DNA of 6,501 bases from Gemmatimonadota bacterium (lineage in GTDB: Bacteria; Gemmatimonadota; Gemmatimonadetes; Gemmatimonadales; GWC2-71-9): positions 1-6,501 of the forward strand of contig QHTP01000095.1 of NCBI GenBank assembly GCA_003220855.1, given 5' to 3'. The first letter of the stretch is position 1; each line of letters starts with the position of its first letter. The translations under genes were made by a program, and so were the position numbers. Below the pieces are notes generated by a model that made no database searches, was not told the DNA's origin, and was given only the letters and a program-made list of their open reading frames with translations. Below, in pieces: positions 1 to 6,109 of the stretch.

Positions 1-813
1 GCCCATCGCGATGAAGTGCGTCGGCGTCTCGGCGCGGGGCCAGGTGAGGTGCAGATCCTTGCGGACGATGAGCCGCAGGCGGCCGGTGAGCGAGGTCTCG
101 ATAGCAGTTTGATCGACTTCCCCGTCGCCCTGCGCCGCGTGGCCGTCACCGATCTCGAACAAGGCGCCCGGGGCGTGGACGGGAATGAAGAGCGTGGTTC
201 CCGTGACCAGCTCCTTGTTGTCCATATTGCCGGCGTGAATGCCGGGCGGGTTCGAGCTCACGCGACCCGAATCGCGCGGCGGCGCCACGCCCATGCTGCC
301 GAAGAAGGGATGCAGCGGGATCACGACGCCCGGGGCGAACTGTGCGACCATGCGCCGACGATCGAGTGGGATGATCCGCGTGCGCTCGGTGCTGTCGCAA
401 TTGGTCGGAAGAAATCCGCTGCAGCCGTTGTAGCCGTAGGGCAGGGCGAGATCGATGCGGAGAATCCGCACCTCGAGCACGTCGCCCGAATCGGCTCCCT
501 CGACGTAGATGGGCCCGGTGAGAATGTGTCCGCCAGGGCCCTTATCGGTCACCTGGGTGACGATGTCGCGCAGCGACTGTTGCACGTCGGCCGGCGCGAC
601 GCCCGCCGCTTCCAGGCGGTCGGGGCGGTTCGTGATGAGCGTTTCGACCAGGACGGTGTCGCCCGAGGCGATGCGGAGCACCGGCGTCGCCGCGGCGCTG
701 TAGTAGCCGTACGCGACGCTGCCCGGCGTAGCGGGGAGCCGATGGAAGTGTTGGGCCGCGAGCGGCGCGGCTGCGGCGCCGAGCAGGAGGAGAGCGACGA
801 GCGGTCGGTGCAT
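1..813 (-). CDS. Exported acetamidase/formamidase-family protein, C-terminus cut by window edge
   Basis: The frame reads from ATG at 813 to the left edge without a stop, giving 271 residues; the start is seen and the C-terminus is missing. Residues 1-21 form a Sec-type signal peptide (MHRPLVALLLLG..PLAAQ), which supports this ATG and implies export. Family hallmarks follow in order: GGHILTGPIYVEGA (about 94-107) then GDVLEVRI, GIHAGNMDNKELV (191-203), FIPVHAPGALFEIGDGHAAQ (209-228), GEVDQTAIETSLTG (231-244) and THFIAMG at the cut. This is the FmdA/AmdA family, which hydrolyses formamide or short aliphatic amides to ammonia and the acid; family members are usually 300-400 residues, so some tens of residues or more are lost. 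Exact substrate is not readable, and exported members are poorly characterised. C131 and C139 lie close together and could form a disulfide. No clear Shine-Dalgarno precedes the ATG. The gene is divergent from the plus-strand hydrolase cluster. Confidence 0.93.
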   Translation of the reverse strand, partial: MHRPLVALLLLGAAAAPLAAQHFHRLPATPGSVAYGYYSAAATPVLRIASGDTVLVETLITNRPDRLEAAGVAPADVQQSLRDIVTQVTDKGPGGHILTGPIYVEGADSGDVLEVRILRIDLALPYGYNGCSGFLPTNCDSTERTRIIPLDRRRMVAQFAPGVVIPLHPFFGSMGVAPPRDSGRVSSNPPGIHAGNMDNKELVTGTTLFIPVHAPGALFEIGDGHAAQGDGEVDQTAIETSLTGRLRLIVRKDLHLTWPRAETPTHFIAMG

Positions 814-882
814 GCGGGAACGTACGCGGGCACAGCGGGCACGGCAACCAACGTACATTTTGTTCTGGAACGAACGATCAGC
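814..882. promoter_or_regulatory. Divergent intergenic spacer, presumed to hold both promoters
   Basis: These 69 bases separate the start codons of the minus-strand acetamidase gene and the plus-strand dienelactone hydrolase gene, so promoters for both directions most likely lie here or in the gene starts. The right part (about 853-866) is the most AT-rich stretch, but no convincing -35/-10 pair can be named on either strand. The heptamer AACGTAC occurs twice in the same orientation, at 819-825 and 850-856, with starts 31 bp apart, about three helical turns. It could be an operator pair or chance. The role is inferred from gene layout only. Confidence 0.35.
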
Positions 883-1629
883 ATGAGAATCGAAATTGCA
901 ACGCGCGACGGACTAGCCCCGAGTTACGTGTTCCGCCCGGAGGGCCCGGGGAACGGGCCGTGGCCAGGCGTGCTGGTGTTCATGGATGGCATCGGGATTC
1001 GGCCGGCGATGCTCGCGATCGGTGAGCGGCTCGCGACGTACGGGTATTTCGTGCTCCTGCCCGATCTCTACTACCGGTCCGGTCCGTACGCACCGATGAA
1101 CGCGAAGACGGTGTTTACCGATCCCGAGCAGCGCAAGATCCTGAGGGACCGGTTCATGTCGAAGGCGACGCTGCCGGCGCTGATGTCCGACACCGAGGCG
1201 TTCCTCGAATTCCTCGCGAGCGAGCGCGCTGTGCGTCCCGGCAGCGTGGCGACGACAGGCTACTGCCTGGGAGGAGCGGTGTCACTCTCGGCCGCGGGGA
1301 CGTATCCGGACCGGATCGTGGCCGCCGCCTCGTATCATGGCGGCCGGCTGGCGAGCGATGCGCCGGAGAGCCCGCACCGCCTGGCGCCGAGGATCAAGGC
1401 ACGTGTGTACGTGGCCGGGGCGATCGACGATGCGTCATTTCCCGATGACATGAAGGCGCGACTAGAGGAGGCGCTCACGGCGGCTGGTGTGGATCATGTG
1501 ATCGAGACGTACCCAGCGCGGCACGGCTTCGTGTTGCGCGACACGCCTGCGTTCGACGCCGCCGCAGAGGAGCGGCACTGGCGGACGTTGACGCAGCTCC
1601 TCGCTCAATCGTTCGGCGGCGCGCCTTAG
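883..1629 (+). CDS. Dienelactone hydrolase (DLH) family alpha/beta hydrolase
   Basis: This 248-residue protein has the length and layout of the DLH family (ClcD-type enzymes are about 236 residues). The nucleophile elbow GYCLGG places the catalytic Cys at 128, the only cysteine in the protein. The acid is D182 or D183 in GAIDDASFP and the histidine is H214 in PARHGF, giving a Cys-Asp-His triad. The N-terminal part has the usual core strands (WPGVLVFMDG at 27-36 and FVLLPDLYYR at 56-65). There is no signal peptide, so it should act in the cytosol, unlike its neighbours. Family members hydrolyse dienelactone in chloroaromatic breakdown, but many homologues are generalist ester/lactone hydrolases, and no aromatic-degradation genes are near, so the substrate is unknown. 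The frame stays open upstream to position 16, but that part lies antisense to the acetamidase gene. ATG 883 is chosen because the protein begins there in the typical DLH way. The next gene starts 41 bp after the stop. Confidence 0.92.
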   Translation: MRIEIATRDGLAPSYVFRPEGPGNGPWPGVLVFMDGIGIRPAMLAIGERLATYGYFVLLPDLYYRSGPYAPMNAKTVFTDPEQRKILRDRFMSKATLPALMSDTEAFLEFLASERAVRPGSVATTGYCLGGAVSLSAAGTYPDRIVAAASYHGGRLASDAPESPHRLAPRIKARVYVAGAIDDASFPDDMKARLEEALTAAGVDHVIETYPARHGFVLRDTPAFDAAAEERHWRTLTQLLAQSFGGAP

Positions 1630-1670
1630 CGCAGGTTGCCTTTCACCTCTCCAAGTAGCAGTCTTTCCGG

Positions 1671-3998
1671 ATGCGCCCTCACCATGTAGCAATCGCCGCC
1701 GTGTTGCTCGGCAACTTCCTGCCTTCCGCCGCCCTGACCCAGGCACGACCCGCGCTGACGGCCGACGACTACGCCCGCGCCGAGCGCGCTCTCGGCCCCA
1801 CCGTGGGCCGGCTGGTGAGTGGAATCCCCGGCCGGCCGATCTGGCTGCCGGACGGACGGGCCACCTACCGGGTATCGACCCCCACGGGGGGGGGCCAGTT
1901 CGTGATTGTGGATCCGCGGCGCGGGACGCGGGCGGCAGCGTTCGATCACGCGCGGCTCGCGGAGGCTGTCTCGGCGGCCCTGGGCCAGCGGGTGACAGGC
2001 GATAGCCTGCCGTTCTCCTCCTTTGATCTCTTGCCTGATGGCCAGCTCATCTTCGAAAGCGGGAAGCGTTGGCGCTGCGATCTCACCAACTATCGCTGCA
2101 CGGCGGCCGAGAGCACGCGCCGGGCACCGCCGCCCAATTCGATCCTGTCGCCCGACAGCACGCGCGCCGTCTTCATTCGCAACAACAATCTCTGGATGAC
2201 GGAGCTGACGAGCGGCGCCGAGACGGCGCTGACGACGGACGGCATCGAAGATTTCGGCTACGGAACGAACAACGCCGGCTGGGTAAACAGCGACGAGCCG
2301 GTCGTCACGTGGTCTCCCGACTCGCGCAAGATCGCGACGTTCCAGCACGACGGGCGCGGGGTGAGTCGCATGTATCTGGTCCGCACGGGAGTCGGCGCGC
2401 CGGAGCTGCAGGCGTGGCGCTACCCGCTGCCGGGAGACAGCGTGATCTTCCGGATTCAGCGCGTGGTGATCGACGTCGCCGGCCCGACACCGCAGCTGGT
2501 ACGGCTCCAGATGCCGCCCGACGCCCATCGCTCGATGGTGAGCGATCACGTCGCCTGCGGCGGCGGAATCTGCGACCTCCTCTGGTATCCCGACGGCTCG
2601 GGCGTAGCGTTCGTCTCGAGCTCGCGCGACCACAAACATGCGTGGGTACGCGTGGCCGACGCGCGCACGGGCGCCGTGCGCACGCTGCTCGAGGAGCAAG
2701 CGAAGACGCAGGTGGGTGAGGTCGGCGTCGCGCAGAATTGGCGCGTGCTGCCCGGCTCGAACGAGCTGATCTGGTGGTCGGAGCGCGACGGCTGGATTCA
2801 CCTGTACCTGTACGATCTCACCACCGGGCGACTCAAGAATCGGATCACGAGCAGCGACGGCAACGTCGAATCCATCGGGTACGTCGACGAGCGGGCCCGC
2901 GCGATCTACTTCAGCGGAGAGGGAATGGAACGGGGCCGTGACCCCTATTACCGCTTCCTCTATCGCGTCCGCTTCGACGGGCGAGGGCAGACGCTCCTCA
3001 CCCCCGAGGATGCCGATCACCAGGTCGCGATGGCGCCGGACGGCGCGTCCTTCATCGACTCGTACTCGACGCCGGTCACGCCGCCGGCGACCGTGTTGCG
3101 CGACCGCAACGGCCGCGTGGTAATTCCCCTCGAGCGCGCCGACATCTCGCGCCTCGTCGCCGCCGGCTGGCATCCCCCGACTCAGATCACGGTGAAGGCG
3201 CGGGACGGCACGACGGACCTGTACGGCCTGATGTTCACGCCGTCGCGGCTCGACTCGACCGCCAAGTACCCGCTCGTGGACTACATCTATCCCATGCCGA
3301 GCGGCAGCGTGGGGCCGCGCAGCTTCGTGCCCGCGCGCGGCGATCATCAGGCGCTCGCGGAGCTGGGATTCGTGGTCGTCGCGATCGACGGCATGGGAAC
3401 GAGGGGGGGACGGTCGAAGACGTTCCGCGACGCCGCGTACGGCAAGATGGAAGAGAACACACTCCCCGATCAAGTCGCGGCGATCAAGCAGCTCGCCGCG
3501 CGATACCCATGGATCGATGGCGAGCGCGTCGGGATCTGGGGGCACTCGGGGGGCGGGTTCGCCACGGCGGCCGCGATGTTCAACTATCCGGACGTGTTCA
3601 GGGTCGGAATCTCGGAGTCCGGCAACCACGACAACCGAAACTACGAGGACGACTGGGGCGAACGATACCAGGGGCTCCTGGTCCGCAACGGGGAGAGCGA
3701 CAACTATGCCGCGGACGCCAATCAGATGCACGCCGCGAATCTGCGCGGCAAGCTGCTGCTGGCGCACGGCGGGATGGACGACAATGTCCCGCCCTACAAC
3801 ACCTATCTCGTGGTCGATGCGTTGGTCAAGGCGAACAAGGATTTCGACTTGCTGATTCTGCCCAACGCACGTCACGGCTATGGCCGCGATGGGCTCTACA
3901 TGATGCGGCGGCGGTGGGACTACTTCGTACGCAACCTGCTCGGCGCGGAGCCGCCGCGGGAGTACGAGATCGGCAAGAAGAACGCGGCCGCACCCTGA
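1671..3998 (+). CDS. Exported S9 family serine peptidase (DPP-IV N-terminal propeller plus prolyl-oligopeptidase domain)
   Basis: The 775-residue protein starts with a Sec signal peptide (about residues 1-25, MRPHHVAIAAVLLG...). Residues about 50-490 carry repeated propeller-blade signatures (LSPDSTRAVF, WSPDSRKIATF, WYPDGSGVAFVS, MAPDGASF) typical of the DPP-IV N-terminal domain. About 505-757 is the alpha/beta hydrolase domain. The nucleophile is S626 in GHSGGG, the acid is D703 or D704 in HGGMDDNV, and the histidine is H735 in NARHGYG. The family cleaves short peptides, often removing X-Pro dipeptides from the N-terminus. The double-Glu anchor of DPP-IV (WVYEEE) appears as WVNSDE (D208-E209), so dipeptidyl specificity is uncertain. 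The length fits S9B enzymes (about 700-800). Cysteine pairs C136/C143 and C296/C301 may form disulfides, in keeping with export. No Shine-Dalgarno is visible before ATG 1671, but the signal peptide supports that start. It sits 41 bp after the DLH gene and 11 bp before the amidohydrolase gene, probably in one operon. Confidence 0.95.
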   Translation: MRPHHVAIAAVLLGNFLPSAALTQARPALTADDYARAERALGPTVGRLVSGIPGRPIWLPDGRATYRVSTPTGGGQFVIVDPRRGTRAAAFDHARLAEAVSAALGQRVTGDSLPFSSFDLLPDGQLIFESGKRWRCDLTNYRCTAAESTRRAPPPNSILSPDSTRAVFIRNNNLWMTELTSGAETALTTDGIEDFGYGTNNAGWVNSDEPVVTWSPDSRKIATFQHDGRGVSRMYLVRTGVGAPELQAWRYPLPGDSVIFRIQRVVIDVAGPTPQLVRLQMPPDAHRSMVSDHVACGGGICDLLWYPDGSGVAFVSSSRDHKHAWVRVADARTGAVRTLLEEQAKTQVGEVGVAQNWRVLPGSNELIWWSERDGWIHLYLYDLTTGRLKNRITSSDGNVESIGYVDERARAIYFSGEGMERGRDPYYRFLYRVRFDGRGQTLLTPEDADHQVAMAPDGASFIDSYSTPVTPPATVLRDRNGRVVIPLERADISRLVAAGWHPPTQITVKARDGTTDLYGLMFTPSRLDSTAKYPLVDYIYPMPSGSVGPRSFVPARGDHQALAELGFVVVAIDGMGTRGGRSKTFRDAAYGKMEENTLPDQVAAIKQLAARYPWIDGERVGIWGHSGGGFATAAAMFNYPDVFRVGISESGNHDNRNYEDDWGERYQGLLVRNGESDNYAADANQMHAANLRGKLLLAHGGMDDNVPPYNTYLVVDALVKANKDFDLLILPNARHGYGRDGLYMMRRRWDYFVRNLLGAEPPREYEIGKKNAAAP
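1886..1894 (+). repeat. Poly-G tract of 9 within the peptidase gene
   Basis: Nine consecutive G bases encode G73-G75 of the S9 peptidase in frame. It is the longest homopolymer in the window and a slippage-prone site for replication and sequencing. The frame is intact on both sides. Confidence 0.9.
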
Positions 3999-4000
3999 GG
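3997..4000 (+). promoter_or_regulatory. Likely ribosome binding site for the amidohydrolase
   Basis: GAGG overlaps the TGA stop of the peptidase gene and lies 9 bases before ATG 4010. It supports 4010 as the true start of the amidohydrolase and suggests that translation of the two genes is coupled. It is the best Shine-Dalgarno-like match among the gene starts in this window. Confidence 0.5.
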
Positions 4001-4009
4001 CCGACCAGC

Positions 4010-5449
4010 ATGATCAGAGACACCGCTTACCTCGGACTATTGCTCCTACTACAGGTGGCCACGCTGTCGGCGCAGACTACGGACGCGGTCTACGACCGCG
4101 TGATTCTCGGCGGACACGTCATGGATCCGGCCTCCCAGCTCGATGCGGTCCGCAATATCGGGCTCCAGGGCGGACGAATCGCTGTCATCACGACGCACGC
4201 CATAAGCGGCCGCGACACGATCGACGCACGCGGGGGGGGCCTCATCGTCGCCCCTGGCTTCATTGACCTGCATGCTCACGGACAGACACCCGAGACCTAT
4301 CGATTCTATGCGCTGGACGGCGTGACGACAGCGCTGGAGCTCGAGCTCGGCACGTCGGACGTGGCTGCCTGGTATCGCGAGCGAGAGGGCGGCGAGCGAA
4401 TCAACTACGGTGTCAGCATCGGCCACATCAAAGTCCGGATGGCGGTGATGCACGATTCCGGCACCTGGATGCCGGTGAGCGACGGCGCCTATCGCGCGGC
4501 GTCGCCCGCGCAGATTGGCGAGATCGCGCAACGCATCGAGATTGGTCTCAGCGAGGGCGCCGTCGACATCGGCGCAGGGTTTCCCTACACGCCGGCGGCA
4601 ACGCGAGATGAGCTGTTGGCACTGTTTCGTGTCGCCGCAAGGACCAAGACGCCGATACACGTGCACATTACCCCTGGCGTCGCCGGTCTGAAGGAAGCGC
4701 TTGCGCTCGCCGGCGAAACCAATGCGCCCTTGCATGTGGTGCACATCAATAGTGCCGGTCTTGCCGAGACGCCCGTGATGCTCGAGATGGTCACCGATGC
4801 GCGAGCGCACGGTCGCGACGTAACAACGGAGGCGTATCCCTATGACGCCGGAATGACAGAGATCCAATCCGCCACGATACAGGACACGTACAAGGGCGCT
4901 TCTGATGAGCGCCTGGCCGAGCTGGAATGGCCGCGTACGGGCGAGCGGTTGAATCGCGAGAGCTTCGAGCGCTATAGCCGGATGGGCGGTCCCGTCGTGG
5001 TTCACACGAACACGGAGCCGATGGTCGCCGTGGCGATAACCAGTCCACTCACCATCATTGCGAGCGACGCATACTGGCAGAACGGCACGGGGCATCCGCG
5101 GACCACGGGCACTTTCGCCAGGGTGCTCGGTCGCTACGTCCGCGAGGGGGGGGCCCACTCGCTCTCGTTGATGGACGCAATCCGCAAGATGACACTCATG
5201 CCGGCGCAGCGACTCGAGTCCCGAGTCCCGGCGATGCGGCAGAAGGGACGCCTGCGTGTGGGCGCTGACGCCGATATCACGATCTTTGACGCAAGCAGAG
5301 TGCTGGATCGCTCGACGTACCGGGAGCCGTCGCTATCGCCCGTTGGCATTCAGCACGTGATCGTGAACGGTGTGTCCGTCGTCGCGAACGGGCAGGCAGT
5401 CGAGGGCGTCGCACCCGGAAGGGCGGTGCGGGGGGCAGCACCGCGATGA
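4010..5449 (+). CDS. Exported amidohydrolase, D-aminoacylase / D-glutamate deacylase-like
   Basis: The 479-residue product begins with a signal peptide ending near TLSAQ (residue 22), so it probably acts in the periplasm or outside. It is an amidohydrolase-superfamily metalloenzyme: GFIDLHAH supplies H88 and H90, further ligand candidates are H217/H219 (IHVHI) and H245 (VVHINS), and the catalytic Asp is D353 (IIASDAY). GHPRTTGTFARVLGRYVRE (361-379) and the end strand GADADITIFDAS (418-429) are typical of N-acyl-D-amino-acid deacylases, which release D-amino acids from N-acyl forms. The ELELG at 110-114 stands where D-aminoacylases carry the metal-ligand Cys. From memory this resembles proteins annotated as D-glutamate deacylase; the real substrate is unproven. 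The frame is open upstream from 3509, but that part overlaps the peptidase gene, and ATG 4010 with its signal peptide and GAGG site is preferred. Its stop overlaps the next start. Confidence 0.9.
   Translation: MIRDTAYLGLLLLLQVATLSAQTTDAVYDRVILGGHVMDPASQLDAVRNIGLQGGRIAVITTHAISGRDTIDARGGGLIVAPGFIDLHAHGQTPETYRFYALDGVTTALELELGTSDVAAWYREREGGERINYGVSIGHIKVRMAVMHDSGTWMPVSDGAYRAASPAQIGEIAQRIEIGLSEGAVDIGAGFPYTPAATRDELLALFRVAARTKTPIHVHITPGVAGLKEALALAGETNAPLHVVHINSAGLAETPVMLEMVTDARAHGRDVTTEAYPYDAGMTEIQSATIQDTYKGASDERLAELEWPRTGERLNRESFERYSRMGGPVVVHTNTEPMVAVAITSPLTIIASDAYWQNGTGHPRTTGTFARVLGRYVREGGAHSLSLMDAIRKMTLMPAQRLESRVPAMRQKGRLRVGADADITIFDASRVLDRSTYREPSLSPVGIQHVIVNGVSVVANGQAVEGVAPGRAVRGAAPR
4232..4239 (+). 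repeat. Poly-G tract of 8 within the amidohydrolase gene
   Basis: Eight consecutive G bases encode most of the GGG before LIVAPGFIDLHAH, 12 codons upstream of the HxH metal motif. The frame is intact. A slip here would remove the whole catalytic domain. Confidence 0.9.
5146..5153 (+). repeat. Second poly-G tract of 8 within the amidohydrolase gene
   Basis: Eight consecutive G bases lie in the EGGA codons (residues 379-382), just after the conserved RVLGRYVRE motif. The frame continues correctly into the C-terminal part. Confidence 0.9.
5446..5449 (+). other. ATGA start/stop overlap between amidohydrolase and lactonase genes
   Basis: The last codon of the amidohydrolase (TGA, 5447-5449) overlaps the ATG of the lactonase (5446-5448). 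Such four-base overlaps usually mean translational coupling by terminating ribosomes. A G-run at 5430-5435 lies 10 bases before the ATG and may act as a weak ribosome binding site. The overlap supports a shared transcript. Confidence 0.8.
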
Positions 5450-5469
5450 CCGGTCCTCGCGATTCATTT

Positions 5470-5501
5470 CGCGACTTCCTCGCTCGCCGCGACTTCCTGG
5501 C
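5470..5501 (+). repeat. Short direct repeat in the Tat signal region
   Basis: CGCGACTTCCTCGC at 5470-5483 recurs as CGCGACTTCCTGGC at 5488-5501, 13 of 14 bases identical, offset 18 bp and in frame. It encodes RDFLA twice (residues 9-13 and 15-19), the second copy being part of the twin-arginine motif. It may be a small in-frame tandem duplication or chance codon reuse. Confidence 0.55.
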
Positions 5502-6090
5502 CGTGTCGGCGATCAGTCTCATCGGGCTCGCGCGTGGCTCGGAAAGCCCCCCGGATGGTGATCTTCTCTACGTTGGGACATATACCGAACGCACTCACTC
5601 CGAGGGCATCTATCTCATCCGCATGGACCGCCGCTCCGGACAACTGCGGCGAGTCGGCTCGGTAAGCGCCGGCGCGAACCCGTCGTTCCTCGCTCTCCAC
5701 CCCAACGGGCGCACGCTCTACGCCGTCAACGAGCTCGAGCAGTACCAGGGAAGACCAACCGGTGCGGTGAGCGCCTTCGCGATCGAGAGAGATACCGGGT
5801 CGCTCACCGGACTGAACGAGCAGCCGTCAGGAGGTGGCGCGCCTTGCTACGTGAGCGTGGACCGTAGCGGCCGCGCCCTGCTCGTCGCCAACTACGCCGG
5901 GGGCAGCGTCGCGCTGCTGCCGATCCAGGCGAATGGAGCACTCGCCCCAGCCGCGGACGTCGATCAGCACGCGGGAAAGGGACCTACGCCCGAGCGTCAG
6001 GAAGCGCCGCATGCGCACTGCATCCTGCCCGATCCCACGAACCGCTTCGCGCTCGCCGCAGACCTCGGCGCCGACCGCGTGTTCGTCTAC

Positions 6091-6109
6091 CATCTCGATC
6101 AACGAGCTC
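6091..6109 (+). other. Deletion/frame-change junction inside the lactonase gene
   Basis: Read in frame 1, the bases up to 6099 encode VYHLD, the end of one propeller blade. Read in frame 2, the bases from 6098 encode INELDSTV, which in relatives lies roughly 35-40 residues further on. The two readings share the bases around GATC at 6097-6100, so a short microhomology could have joined the ends. The frame change implies that the lost length is three times a whole number plus two (about 100-120 bp), or an equivalent combination of events. Confidence 0.65.

Noticed and set aside
16..882. Upstream extension of the dienelactone hydrolase frame
   Set aside because: This stretch lies antisense to the acetamidase gene and encodes no recognisable domain. 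The DLH fold begins at ATG 883.
1630..1670. Terminator or separate promoter between the DLH and peptidase genes
   Set aside because: There is no stem-loop with a T-run and no convincing -35/-10 pair; the short gap fits an operon.
1626..3875. A 749-codon open frame on the minus strand opposite the S9 peptidase gene
   Set aside because: It mirrors a high-GC coding gene, its product is an arginine/histidine/valine-rich sequence without any family motif, and the plus-strand gene has clear catalytic motifs and a signal peptide.
3509..4009. Upstream extension of the amidohydrolase frame
   Set aside because: It overlaps the catalytic domain of the peptidase in another frame, and the signal peptide and GAGG site support ATG 4010.
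4049..5158. A 369-codon minus-strand open frame opposite the amidohydrolase
   Set aside because: It has no family motifs and is explained as a shadow of the GC-rich sense gene.
6091..6109. Programmed ribosomal frameshift site in the lactonase
   Set aside because: There is no slippery heptamer, and shifting frame would still leave a missing blade of about 35-40 residues.
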